From the NCBI GenBank assembly GCA_019419555.1, contig DXZR01000008.1, forward strand, positions 1 through 64,000: DNA of 64,000 nt, in the 5' to 3' direction. The stretch comes from Collinsella sp. Lineage in GTDB: Bacteria > Actinomycetota > Coriobacteriia > Coriobacteriales > Coriobacteriaceae. A program made the translations under genes and the position numbers. Under the pieces are notes generated by a model. The model was not told the DNA's origin. It was given only the letters and a program-made list of their open reading frames with translations, and made no database searches. Positions 53,807 through 63,047 of this stretch are shown here, in pieces (position 1 is the stretch's first letter; every line of letters starts with the position of its first letter).

Positions 53807-55948
53807 ATGCTCTTTTCCCGCTGTTCTGCCACATCTGCTTTCGCCATTGCGCTCGTCGTAATGGCGGTTACCCCTTATCACCGGTTTTCATCTTCAATCG
53901 GCTTGGCATCAGGTGCAATGACCTGGCTCGTTATCCTTGGCGCATGCCTCGCGGCGTTTGGTCATGGTGTTGCGCTCCGCAAGGGGAGAGAAATAAGACG
54001 GCCGGGTCGCCTTGGCGTCTTCGGTGTTTTCCTTGCTGCTATTGCGGTGGTTCCCGAATGGGTCGACTTGGCCTTCTATGCTCGCGGAGATTCTATTCCA
54101 ATCGTGTTTGCACCAATCTGGTTGTTGCATCGTGTTTCGTGTGCCTTGTGCTTCACTGGGTCGTTGCTCCTCTCATATGTAATTTGGGATACGGCGGGCT
54201 CTCCTTTGATACGGGGGGCGGCGCGGGACGGCGAAAGGGGGACCCGCCGATCGCAGAGCACGCTTTTTGCAGAAACAATAGTTGTCCTGTCTTGCCTGCT
54301 GTTTTGCTGTCGAGTTTCATGGAGAGTCGTTCCCGAGCCATGGGGGATGCCCTCTGTAACGGCCGCATCAATTGGCCTCGTGCTTTTAATTCCGCTGGTC
54401 TATCTCGTATTGGCTGCGGTCCCGCTGCTTTGCTGTCCCCGCGCCTTTGGTCGGGGGCAGGGCGACGTGTTTGCCCGTTCTGTGCTTGTAGCAGTTCCCA
54501 TTGGCCTTGTTCCGGCTGTCGAGGTGGCATACTTTGCAAGCGATGCCGCAGTCATTGCATCACTGTCGATGGGATCCGCTATTGCTGTTGCCGCCTTCGT
54601 ATGCACATTGCTAAGGGAGAAGCGGGACAACAATTCGGATACCCCTCGCACGTCCGACCCATTCGATGCGGGGGTGTTTTCCCCTGCCCTGTCGCCTCGA
54701 GAAGAGCAGTTTGTTCGACTGCTGCTCAAAGGGAAAACGCCGGCGGAAATTGCCAGGGAGACGGGTACGAAGCCATCGACGGTGCGAACAACGCTTCACC
54801 GAGCATACGGGAAGGCATCGGTTGCGGGCTCACGCGAGCTCGTGGCATTGTTTGCGGGTGAGGGTGATGCTACAGGGCCTGGTCTGCTGCAGCGGCATGC
54901 TGGTGATATGTTGACATCAGTTCGGACGCGCCGGCTGTTTCGATACCTGCTCACAACATTTTTTATCCTCCTTGCGGCGGGCCCCTTGGTAATGGCGGAT
55001 AGCGATTGGGGATCCGGTGTTTCGCGGGCAGTCGCCTTTTCTCTCGCAAGCTATGCATTGGGTCTCGGACTGCTTCTGTCGCTGCACTACGCGGGTGAAA
55101 AACTGAATCGTGAAGTTGCGCTGACTAGAACGGATGGGGCGATTGGGCTCGGAAGCCCGTGCGTATGGGCGGTGCTGTCTGCCGTGGAATGGTCTCTTGT
55201 CTATATCGCGGCATGGAGGTGTATATGCGATCCGTTGATGGCTGCGCCGGTCCTGCTGTGCGGCGTGGCATCTACGGTCTCGCTCGCTGTTGGGCTGCGT
55301 CCGTTTAAGGTGCATGCCCGTGTCCGGGCTATCGTGCCGTTGGTGTCAATAGGTGCGGCTACTTTAATCCATGCGGCCACTAGGGGGCGAATCCATGGGT
55401 TCGCGGTGCTGACGGGGATGTTGCTCACATACATAGTGCTGCGTAGCTGTCCGCAGCGCAAAATGCTTGGGATATGGATGCTTTGCTTTGGGGCGGCGGC
55501 TCCTGTTTGGGCTGTCTTGCTCAATATGGTGCAGGATCTGACGGTTTTCGAGCCGTTGTTCCTCGCGTCGTTGTTGGGGCAAAGTTCGGCTGTCAATGTC
55601 GTCGTGGCAACGGTGATTGTTTGCTGGTCTGTGCCCATGTTCGTTACGCACATCGCGCTCGCCCGCTCGGTTGAGGACGAGAAGGCCGTCTTGGAGTACC
55701 GGGCGAACGGGTCCACCGAAACGGCCCGCGTGCGCCAGCTGGCCCTGCTTACGTCGCGCTCCCTTTCTGATGTTCAGTCGCAAATTTTGCTGATGACGGC
55801 AGAGGGGGCAACGACAAAGGCCATTGCGGAGGATGTCGGTTACGCTGCATCTACGGTGCAAGCGCTGCGGTCTGCATCTTACCGCCAGTTGAAGATCAAG
55901 AATAAGGCGGAGCTAATTTTATTGTTATCGCAGGTAAATAACGTGTAA
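53807..55948 (+). CDS. Membrane protein with two LuxR-type HTH domains
   Basis: A 713-aa protein with a repeated architecture. About eight hydrophobic segments (1-285) are followed by a LuxR/GerE HTH (about 295-350; LSPREEQFVRLLLKGKTPAEIARETG). About eight more hydrophobic segments (375-630) are followed by a second HTH at the C-terminus (about 653-710; LSDVQSQILLMTAEGATTKAIAEDVG). Coriobacteriia have many membrane LuxR regulators with one C-terminal HTH; two tandem modules in one chain is unusual. It probably senses a signal in the membrane and controls the downstream secreted-protein/ABC genes (inference). ATG 53807 with GGAGGT is preferred over 53786. Confidence 0.85.
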   Translation: MLFSRCSATSAFAIALVVMAVTPYHRFSSSIGLASGAMTWLVILGACLAAFGHGVALRKGREIRRPGRLGVFGVFLAAIAVVPEWVDLAFYARGDSIPIVFAPIWLLHRVSCALCFTGSLLLSYVIWDTAGSPLIRGAARDGERGTRRSQSTLFAETIVVLSCLLFCCRVSWRVVPEPWGMPSVTAASIGLVLLIPLVYLVLAAVPLLCCPRAFGRGQGDVFARSVLVAVPIGLVPAVEVAYFASDAAVIASLSMGSAIAVAAFVCTLLREKRDNNSDTPRTSDPFDAGVFSPALSPREEQFVRLLLKGKTPAEIARETGTKPSTVRTTLHRAYGKASVAGSRELVALFAGEGDATGPGLLQRHAGDMLTSVRTRRLFRYLLTTFFILLAAGPLVMADSDWGSGVSRAVAFSLASYALGLGLLLSLHYAGEKLNREVALTRTDGAIGLGSPCVWAVLSAVEWSLVYIAAWRCICDPLMAAPVLLCGVASTVSLAVGLRPFKVHARVRAIVPLVSIGAATLIHAATRGRIHGFAVLTGMLLTYIVLRSCPQRKMLGIWMLCFGAAAPVWAVLLNMVQDLTVFEPLFLASLLGQSSAVNVVVATVIVCWSVPMFVTHIALARSVEDEKAVLEYRANGSTETARVRQLALLTSRSLSDVQSQILLMTAEGATTKAIAEDVGYAASTVQALRSASYRQLKIKNKAELILLLSQVNNV

Positions 55949-56057
55949 ACGCCTGAGCAATCAACTCAATAGCGGGTGTTTACAGACATCTTTCTCTATT
56001 CATGCGAAGGTTGCCGTGCGTCGACGCATTGTTAACCGCTTTTGATTGGAGAATGCC

Positions 56058-56570
56058 ATGATTAAGCCAAGGAGCGCTATTGCTCGAATCGGAGTCGGCT
56101 TGGTGATTGCAGCTGGTCTGTCCCTAGGGGTTCCCGCTGCATCGTTTGCGCAAGAGGAGTTTGACACCTCTCAGGTTTCCAGCATTACTCAAAACGCCGA
56201 TACGGGAATTACGACCTGTACGAACAATGCCGATAAGGCATTTAGTTTTCAATGTGCCGGGACGAGTGCAACTGGCTACCGTCAAAAGGATGATTCCTCA
56301 TCGCTCTATCTGGATATCTAGGGCCATACGGGAAATCCGCTTCGGTTATATACAGACGGTGCGTATAACACAAGCGGTAGCGGCAGCATGAATTGTACTC
56401 AGGGAACGTATCGTTCGAATCACAAGGGACAGTGGGAAATGTATAACCTCGTCCGTGAGAACGGGCGATCTGCGGCGCGACTGACTGCATGGGCGGAGTC
56501 TGGCTACGGCACTGTTATTGGCGTATGGAGCCCCGACTGCGTCGGGCATTTCCACAAGCTTCCCGCATAG
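56058..56570 (+). pseudogene. Secreted small-protein gene interrupted by an in-frame TAG
   Basis: ATG 56058 (site TTGGAG) opens a signal peptide (IGVGLVIAAGLSLGVPAASFAQ). The frame stops at TAG 56319-56321 after 87 codons. The same frame then continues without a stop to 56570. It encodes a coherent Gly/Ser/Tyr-rich region (GHTGNPLRLYTDG) and ends with NLVRENG, GVWSPDC and HFHKLPA. The region after the TAG resembles the conserved half of small exported proteins (DUF2712-like, from memory) that lie beside ABC transporters. The intact product would be about 170 aa. The TAG could be a recent nonsense mutation, a sequencing error, or read-through. The next gene starts 55 bp later. Confidence 0.65.
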
Positions 56571-56624
56571 TTGTTTGAAATGGCTCCCTTCCGGCTTTCT
56601 GGGTCGGAAGGGGGAGGAGGACGT

Positions 56625-57506
56625 ATGAACCAAAAGCTCGCAAGATACGAACTGTCGAAAACGATTAGACGTCCAGCTTTTATCCTTGCTCTCTTGATTG
56701 CGGTCGCAGTTGCAATAGCTGCCGCGCTGGAGCCGTGGGCAAATTTGGAAAAAGAGCGCCACAACCTTCTTTCTTTTGGTTACGGCGTTGGCGTGCAAGC
56801 CGAAAATTATCTCGGTCAAACACGTGAAAGCAGCTTCGGTAACTGGATTGTTGTGAGCGCGAACGCGCCACTGTCTGCGTCGGTGTTTTTCTATGCACTG
56901 CCCCTGCTTGCAATGTTGGCTGGATCTTGGTCGTGTCTCTTTGAGCGTTTGAGTGGTTATGACATGCAGATATGCACGCGCGTTTCCAGAAAGGCGTACG
57001 TGAACGTAAAGATGCTGTCTGCTTTCCTCTCCGCGTTTACAGTGACTGCCATTCCTCTGCTCGTCAATTTCCTGATCGTCTCGATGCTTTTTCCTGCGTA
57101 TCTTCCTCGGGTCGATGAGTCGACTTACGTAGGACTTTACCTGCATAGCTACTTCTCCGGTCTATTTTATTCGCATCCTTTGTCATATGTGCTCGCATAC
57201 ACGCTGTTCGATGCTGTCACGCTCGGGACTTTATCCATGGCTGTAACTGGCTTCTCAATTTTGTTTCGTAGCAGAATCAAAGCGATAATTGTCCCGTATC
57301 TGCTAATGGTTGCGTGGCATTTTGCAAATGGCTGGATCTTCGGCGTAATGGCTTGTGTGGGGTTTAACTGCAATATCCTCAACAGCATCAGGTCGGAATC
57401 GCTGAATAACTGGCCAGACATTCGAGCCGGTTTTGCGGAAATCATATTATTGACCCTTGCTTCGTTGGCTTTTTCTGGGGCGTGGAAAAGACGCGAGGTG
57501 GTCTGA
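56625..57506 (+). CDS. ABC-type transporter membrane subunit 1
   Basis: A 293-aa membrane protein with about six helices and a substantial extracytoplasmic loop after the first (about 40-85). This is the pattern of ABC-2-like permeases of peptide-export or immunity systems. No sequence family motif is decisive; the ATPase gene two positions downstream supports the call. GGAGGAGGA precedes ATG 56625. Its TGA overlaps the next ATG by one base. Confidence 0.75.
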   Translation: MNQKLARYELSKTIRRPAFILALLIAVAVAIAAALEPWANLEKERHNLLSFGYGVGVQAENYLGQTRESSFGNWIVVSANAPLSASVFFYALPLLAMLAGSWSCLFERLSGYDMQICTRVSRKAYVNVKMLSAFLSAFTVTAIPLLVNFLIVSMLFPAYLPRVDESTYVGLYLHSYFSGLFYSHPLSYVLAYTLFDAVTLGTLSMAVTGFSILFRSRIKAIIVPYLLMVAWHFANGWIFGVMACVGFNCNILNSIRSESLNNWPDIRAGFAEIILLTLASLAFSGAWKRREVV

Positions 57507-58342
57507 TGCTGTTTAGGCTGGTCGCCGCGGACCTGAGGACCGTTTTGAAGAAGAACATCATCACTTTTATTGCAATTGCGGCAGTGACCGTTGCGAACTT
57601 GGTGTACGCCTACGGATTGTCTTCTGTGTATGGGGTTAGAACGGATACCTTGGGGTTTGCGGATAATCTTGCGCTCGTGTTTGCCGGATCTGCTCCGTTT
57701 GAGCCTAGGCCCGGGGTCATGTTTGTGCCTCCGCTAGGATGGCTATTTCTCATTCTGCTTATTCTCTATACAACACTCGACTATCCGACCGAATCGTTGC
57801 ACGGGTTTGGTTTGCAAGCGCTTGTTCGATGCCGGGCAAGAACCCTTTGGTGGGTCTCGCGTTTTATCTTGGTGACGGCAGTAACGGCATTTTCACTGCT
57901 CGTGGTGGTTTGCTCTGTTGTGATTTGGAGCTTGGTGGTGAGCTCCTCGTTCAGCGCGGTCATTCATGGTGAGTCGCTTCAACTGGCTAATTTGGCGCCG
58001 TGGTTTCTCAAAGCTGCCGAGGCAGATGCGCTGCCGTTTTTCATAGGTCTCTTATTTGCTTTTGAGGCGCTTGCGTTTGCGCAGGCAGCGGTTGGGTTTG
58101 TGCTTGGGTCGTCAGTCTCGTTTGTGGTTTTAATGAGCTACCTGATCTGCTCGGCATATGCACGACATTGGGCGCTATTGGGTAACGCCTTGATGCTGTT
58201 GCGCTGGGGTGGAATTGTCAAAGAGGGAATCGCGGCGGGCTCGAGTGTCTTGTCATCAATTGGGCTTATGTCGTTATGCCTATCGTTGGGTGGACTGTGG
58301 TTTCGAAGGGCCGACCTTATAGAAAAGGGGGACAAGATATGA
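57506..58342 (+). CDS. ABC-type transporter membrane subunit 2
   Basis: A 278-aa membrane protein, about six helices: one at the start, a large loop (about 45-70), then the remainder in the second half. Its size and layout match subunit 1 without obvious identity, suggesting a heterodimeric permease. Its start overlaps the stop of subunit 1 (TGATG), and its stop overlaps the ATPase start by four bases (ATGA), so the three are coupled. Confidence 0.75.
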   Translation: MLFRLVAADLRTVLKKNIITFIAIAAVTVANLVYAYGLSSVYGVRTDTLGFADNLALVFAGSAPFEPRPGVMFVPPLGWLFLILLILYTTLDYPTESLHGFGLQALVRCRARTLWWVSRFILVTAVTAFSLLVVVCSVVIWSLVVSSSFSAVIHGESLQLANLAPWFLKAAEADALPFFIGLLFAFEALAFAQAAVGFVLGSSVSFVVLMSYLICSAYARHWALLGNALMLLRWGGIVKEGIAAGSSVLSSIGLMSLCLSLGGLWFRRADLIEKGDKI

Positions 58343-58983
58343 GTGTGATCGTAAGGGGCGTATCGAAGCGCATGGGTAAAAACGATGTCCTGCGCAACGT
58401 GTCCATCGAGGTTGACCCTGGGACTGTGGTCGGGCTTCAGGGGATAAACGGTTCGGGTAAGACCATGCTCATGCGAGCGGTTTGCGGGTTGATCAAGCCT
58501 ACCGAAGGCGAAATCTCTATCGATGGCCAAAGGCTTGGGGCGGACATCTCGTTCCCGCCGAGTCTGGGGATGTTGATCGAGGCGCCTTCCTTTTTGGGAT
58601 ATCTGTCTGGCTACGACAATCTGAAGCTCATCGCTCAGATCAAGGGCGTTGCCACCCCCGAGGACATTCGCTCTGCCCTGCGGCTCGTGGGGCTCGATGC
58701 AGACGAAAAAAAGAAGTTCCGAGCATACTCGCTTGGGATGAAGCAGCGTCTGGGGATAGCTGCGGCAATTATGGAGAAGCCGAAGCTGCTTGTTCTCGAT
58801 GAGCCAACGAATGCCCTCGACGAAGCGGGCGTTGAAATGCTCAAGCGCGTTGTGGCGATGGCGGCATCAACGGGTCGTGAGGTCCTTCTGTCCAGCCATG
58901 ACGGAGAGGTGCTCGAGGAACTGGCCGATCGGGTTTACTGCATGCGCGACGGTGCCGTTGTGAAAGTTCGGGAAAGGTCGTGA
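58339..58983 (+). CDS. ABC transporter ATPase
   Basis: A 214-aa nucleotide-binding subunit. Walker A is GINGSGKT (35-42). The signature region is YSLGMKQRLGIAAAI (LGMKQ in place of LSGGQ, common in ABC-2 export ATPases). Walker B is LLVLDEPTNALD and the H-loop is LSSHDGE. It powers the two permeases just upstream. ATG 58339 overlaps the previous stop; a longer frame from 58276 lies inside that gene. The operon role is probably export of, or self-protection against, the small secreted protein encoded upstream. Confidence 0.93.
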   Translation: MSVIVRGVSKRMGKNDVLRNVSIEVDPGTVVGLQGINGSGKTMLMRAVCGLIKPTEGEISIDGQRLGADISFPPSLGMLIEAPSFLGYLSGYDNLKLIAQIKGVATPEDIRSALRLVGLDADEKKKFRAYSLGMKQRLGIAAAIMEKPKLLVLDEPTNALDEAGVEMLKRVVAMAASTGREVLLSSHDGEVLEELADRVYCMRDGAVVKVRERS

Positions 58984-58988
58984 GCGCG

Positions 58989-59648
58989 ATGAAGAAGACC
59001 CTGTGGACGAGAAGATCGGCGCTCGCGCTTTTTTGCTGTGCTGCTGCCGGCCTTGCGGGCATGAGGGTGAGCGTCGTTAACGGGAACCGGACGGTCATTC
59101 CTGAGAAATATTACGCGGAGGGCGAATGGCTCTCGATGGATGGAGCGTTTCTGGGGTCGAAGGATGTGGTGACTGATGGGTATTCGTTTTGCATAGACGG
59201 GGCAGAGTTGCTCACGCCGCGCGAGTATCTCAAACGAGCACATGACGATTATTCAAAATATGGCACCGTGGATACGAAAACGAGACTGAAGGATGCCGAC
59301 ATCACGTGCGTTATCGCCGTAAAGATGCGTGTCAGAAATAGGGATAATATCGACGGTGGAATCAAAGCGTATGTTTGGCATCTGGTTCCGGAGTCTGCGC
59401 CAAACTATGATTTTGTAGTCAATACCGATCTGATAACGCAAGCCATGCCGGTCCTGGGCGGCTCTGCTGCGTTTGCCGTGGAGGTTGGGGCAGAAAACGA
59501 GTTGCTCGTCCCATTTATGATGCAGAACACCAACGACTATTTCGAAGGTTACGAGACCGTCCGTTTTGAGAAAGCATTTCCCGGGACTTACACGATGAAG
59601 ATGACCGATCTGCCAGAGAGAAGGCTCTTAAGGTTTGAAGTGAAGTAA
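58989..59648 (+). CDS. Exported or anchored protein of the ABC locus (DUF5028-like)
   Basis: A 219-aa protein with an N-terminal signal/anchor (WTRRSALALFCCAAAGLAG). It has a beta-rich exported domain: MDGAFLGSKDVVTDGYSFCIDGAELLTPREYL. It resembles, from memory, DUF5028 proteins found beside similar ABC cassettes, but I cannot confirm this. No lipobox fits well. ATG 58989 is favoured because GAAAGG lies 10 nt upstream; GTG 58980 overlaps the ATPase stop. A substrate-handling or immunity role is inference. Confidence 0.7.
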   Translation: MKKTLWTRRSALALFCCAAAGLAGMRVSVVNGNRTVIPEKYYAEGEWLSMDGAFLGSKDVVTDGYSFCIDGAELLTPREYLKRAHDDYSKYGTVDTKTRLKDADITCVIAVKMRVRNRDNIDGGIKAYVWHLVPESAPNYDFVVNTDLITQAMPVLGGSAAFAVEVGAENELLVPFMMQNTNDYFEGYETVRFEKAFPGTYTMKMTDLPERRLLRFEVK

Positions 59649-59722
59649 CTCGAAGGTCCTGTTGGGGGAGCCTCATCCTACGCTGAAGCGGGATGAGATT
59701 CCCTTCGCAGTGGCGCTCGGCC

Positions 59723-60448
59723 CTAGTGCTTCTTCTTGCTCTTCTTCTGCTTGCGCAGTTTGGCCTTGTTGTCCTGGGGCTTGTCTGCCTTGTCGCCCTG
59801 CTTGGCCTTGGCGGCAGCCTTCTCGGCCTTCATTTTCTTCTTCTTGGTCTCGATACGGAGTTTTTTGTTGATGCGCGCCTTGAGGAAGGAGCCAAACTGC
59901 TCGGCATCACCACGCACAAAGGTGTCCTTAGGGATCGTCACACCCTGGTCGGCGAACATGGCCACAAAGATGCGCTCGCCGTCGAGTACGTGGTCGAGCT
60001 TCTCAAACGGGAAGAACTGCGACTTGCCGCTCTTGCCCCAAACCATCAGGCCGTCCTCGTTGGCGGCGACGCGGCGATAGCGGCCGCCCATGGACTCGTC
60101 GGCCTCGACGGCGTCGATAAAGTCGCGGGCGAGGGTGTGGTGCAGGTTCTTGCTCCACCAGGCCAAAAAGGCGCCGAATACGATCAGCACGACGCCAAAC
60201 TTGATCCAGTTGCTGCCGGCCAGCAACATGCCGATGCCGATGAGCGCGGCAATCGCGGCGGCGACATACAGCGAGCCGCGACGCCTGGGCGAGGCGACCA
60301 GGCGTGCGAAGTCGGTGACCAGGTCGTTTTCGTACTGGTACTCGTTGAGGTACAGGATACCGTCGTCGGCTGCGGCCTGCTTCTCGAGCGCGACCTCGAC
60401 CTGGTCGGCTGCTTCGGAGGGAACGAGGTTACTCTCTGCGTCTGCCAT
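59723..60448 (-). CDS. YcxB-like two-helix membrane protein
   Basis: A 241-aa protein: an acidic N-terminal segment (LYLNEYQYENDLVTDFARLV), two adjacent membrane helices (about 62-100), and a YcxB-like beta domain with NEDGLMVWGKSGKSQFFPFEKL. A strongly basic tail (KKKKMKAEKAAAKAKQ to the end) follows. Function is not known for the family. ATG 60448 follows AGGAGT; the frame extends upstream through the dnaX promoter region. It is divergent from dnaX. Confidence 0.75.
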   Translation of the reverse strand: MADAESNLVPSEAADQVEVALEKQAAADDGILYLNEYQYENDLVTDFARLVASPRRRGSLYVAAAIAALIGIGMLLAGSNWIKFGVVLIVFGAFLAWWSKNLHHTLARDFIDAVEADESMGGRYRRVAANEDGLMVWGKSGKSQFFPFEKLDHVLDGERIFVAMFADQGVTIPKDTFVRGDAEQFGSFLKARINKKLRIETKKKKMKAEKAAAKAKQGDKADKPQDNKAKLRKQKKSKKKH

Positions 60449-60563
60449 GCTCTTTGGACTCCTATCGCGGCGGGCTCGCCGTACGGGTATTATGGAATGC
60501 AGTATGCCGTGCGACCGCATGGCCGCCGCGGCAACAAGACTCAGTATACCCGGGGGAGCACCC

Positions 60564-63026
60564 ATGGAATCGTTGTACCGAAAGTATCGCCCGCTCACCT
60601 TCGACTCCGTGGTGGGCCAGCAGCATATCGTCTCGACGCTCGAGCACGCCATCACCGAGGGGCGCCTGTCCCACGCCTACCTGTTCTGCGGACCGCGCGG
60701 CACGGGCAAGACCACCATGGCGCGTATTCTTGCCAAGGCGCTGCTCTGCCGCAATGCCGAGGCGGCGCGCGCCGAGGGTGCGAGCGGCTGCATGCCCGAC
60801 GGCACCTGTGAGGAATGCGAGCTCATCGCCGAGGGCAACCACCCCGATGTCTACGAGCTCGATGCCGCAAGCCGTACCGGCGTGGACAACGTGCGCGAGG
60901 AGATCATCAACTCCGTCAACTTTGCCCCGGTGCGCGGCAAGTACAAGATCTATATCATCGACGAGGTCCACATGCTCACGACGGCGGCGTTCAACGCGCT
61001 GCTCAAGACTCTTGAGGAGCCGCCGGCACACGTGATCTTTGTGCTGTGCACCACCGACCCGCAAAAGATTCTGGAGACCATCCTCTCGCGCTGCCAGCGC
61101 TTCGATTTCCATCGCATCGGCAACGAGGATATCGAGCATCGCCTGGCATACGTGTGCGAGCAGGAGGGCTTCGATTACGACGATGAGGCGCTGGCTATCG
61201 TGGCACGCCATGCCAAGGGCGGCATGCGCGACGCGTTGTCCACGCTGGAGCAGCTGAGCGTTTTTGGCAACGGCGCCGTGCATGCGGACGATGCCCGCTC
61301 GCTTTTGGGCGAGGTTTCGGACCAGATCCTGGGCGAGTTTGCCCGCGCCATTGCCGATCGCGATGTTGCCGAACTCTATGGACTGATTCGTGCGCAGGTC
61401 GAGGAGGGCAATGACCTGCTTGAGCTGACGCGCGACCTGGTGGCGCATGTGCGTGACGTGTATGTTGCCTGCGCTGCCGGTGCCCGTGCCGAGCTGTTTG
61501 AGGGCGGCTCGGAGCAGGCCGAGGCGCTTGCTGCCGAGGCCGCTGCCTTTGGCGAGCATCCTGCCGACCGCCTGGCCCGTGTGCTGACGGTGCTCGACGA
61601 TGCCGCACTGGAGATGAGGGGCGCGAGCGACGTGCGCCTGGTGCTCGAGATCGCCTGCACGCGCCTGGCACGTCCCGAGGCCGATTTAACGATTGAGGCA
61701 TTGGCCGAGCGCGTGGCACGCCTGGAGGCCATGGTTGCCAACGGCGCCGTGCCGGCGAGCGTGGCTGCTGCTCAGGCCGCCGCGCCTGCAGCATCCGTAC
61801 CCGCTGCTGCCCAACAGCCGACGCTCATTTCGGGCGCCCGTGCTGCCGCTCCTGCGGCGACCGCCGCCCCCGCTGCTACGTCCGCGCATCAGGGTGGCAT
61901 GCCTTGGGACCGCGGTGCTGCTGTTCCGGCTGCCCAGCCTGCGCCCAAGCCCGTGGCTCCGGTTCCCGCGCCCAAACCCGTAACGCCTGCACCTCAACCC
62001 GTTGCAGCTCCGGCTCCCGCGCCTGCTGCATCGACCGTGCCGGTGTCCAAGCCCAACAACGCCGCCCAGGTTGCTGCCGCCGGCGCCGCCGAGACCCCCG
62101 CGGTCGAGGATGCCGGCGAGCTCCAGCGCAAATGGGTCGAGGTCGTCGAGCGCGTCAAGGCCCAACAACCTTCTTATGCGGCTCTCCTGTTGAACGCTCG
62201 CGCTACGGCAGACGATGGTTGTAAGCTCACGGTTTCGTTCCCTACGGCATTTGCTATCAAGATGCTCGGGCGCGCTGATACACAGGCGGTGTTTTTGCCG
62301 ACAGTCAGTGCGGTCTTCGGTCGTCGCACCGTCGACTACGTCCTGGATGGAGGTGGCACGCCGGCTCCTCAACATGAGGAGCATTCTCCATCTGCACGGG
62401 CTGCGGCATCTGCGGACCCGCAACCCGTGTCCTCGGCGGCCCCTGTATCCTCGAGCGCCAGCGCGCCGCAGCCAAAAGCGGCACCGGTAGCGGCACCGAC
62501 CCCGTCGGCGCCTGAACCCGCTGCGCCCAAACCGGCTGCTCCGATCCCCGCGTCCAGGTCCGCTGCCGCGCCTGCGCCCAAGTCATCCGACCTGGCCAAG
62601 GCCCCCTGGCTGCGCTCCGACAACCCTGCCGGCGCTCCTGCCACGGGCAAGCTCCCGACCGAGCCCGCACCCCGAGCGCCCGAGCGCGCGTCCGCTCCCA
62701 AGGCTCAGCCCACCGAGCCGTCTGCGCCGTGGGAATCCGAGCAGGTGCCCTACGACGACACCATGGTCGGCGGTTTTGCTGCCGATGCCGGCGGGGACGA
62801 TCTACCCCCGTTCGACGTGCCGGGTGCGGCGTCCGCGTCCAAGCCCGCTGCAACTGCCCCCAAAGAGGAGGACGCCCCCGCTGCCCCTTGGGAGTCCAAC
62901 CCCGGCGCCGGCAGTCCCTTCGGCCACCAGGGCGCAGCCCCGAGCATCCCGCAGACCGAGGATGAGGCCAAGGCCCTCATCCGCAGCGTCTTCGGCCAGG
63001 CCACCATCTTCAAGCCGGTGGAGTAA
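60564..63026 (+). CDS. dnaX: DNA polymerase III subunits gamma/tau
   Basis: The clamp-loader ATPase that organises the replisome. The 820-aa protein begins MESLYRKYRPLTFDSVVGQ. Walker A is GPRGTGKT (43-50). A cysteine zinc module follows (CMPDGTCEEC with a flanking Cys), then the DEVHM Walker B, LLKTLEEPP and SRCQRFDF with the arginine finger. Domain III runs to about 390. A very long Ala/Pro-rich disordered region with a folded island near 525-590 (QRKWVEVVERVKAQQPSYAALLLN, probably the tau C-domain) makes up the rest. GGGGGAG precedes ATG 60564. ybaB follows after an opposite-strand orphan. Confidence 0.95.
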   Translation: MESLYRKYRPLTFDSVVGQQHIVSTLEHAITEGRLSHAYLFCGPRGTGKTTMARILAKALLCRNAEAARAEGASGCMPDGTCEECELIAEGNHPDVYELDAASRTGVDNVREEIINSVNFAPVRGKYKIYIIDEVHMLTTAAFNALLKTLEEPPAHVIFVLCTTDPQKILETILSRCQRFDFHRIGNEDIEHRLAYVCEQEGFDYDDEALAIVARHAKGGMRDALSTLEQLSVFGNGAVHADDARSLLGEVSDQILGEFARAIADRDVAELYGLIRAQVEEGNDLLELTRDLVAHVRDVYVACAAGARAELFEGGSEQAEALAAEAAAFGEHPADRLARVLTVLDDAALEMRGASDVRLVLEIACTRLARPEADLTIEALAERVARLEAMVANGAVPASVAAAQAAAPAASVPAAAQQPTLISGARAAAPAATAAPAATSAHQGGMPWDRGAAVPAAQPAPKPVAPVPAPKPVTPAPQPVAAPAPAPAASTVPVSKPNNAAQVAAAGAAETPAVEDAGELQRKWVEVVERVKAQQPSYAALLLNARATADDGCKLTVSFPTAFAIKMLGRADTQAVFLPTVSAVFGRRTVDYVLDGGGTPAPQHEEHSPSARAAASADPQPVSSAAPVSSSASAPQPKAAPVAAPTPSAPEPAAPKPAAPIPASRSAAAPAPKSSDLAKAPWLRSDNPAGAPATGKLPTEPAPRAPERASAPKAQPTEPSAPWESEQVPYDDTMVGGFAADAGGDDLPPFDVPGAASASKPAATAPKEEDAPAAPWESNPGAGSPFGHQGAAPSIPQTEDEAKALIRSVFGQATIFKPVE

Positions 63027-63047
63027 CTGTGCGGGTGGGCATACTGC

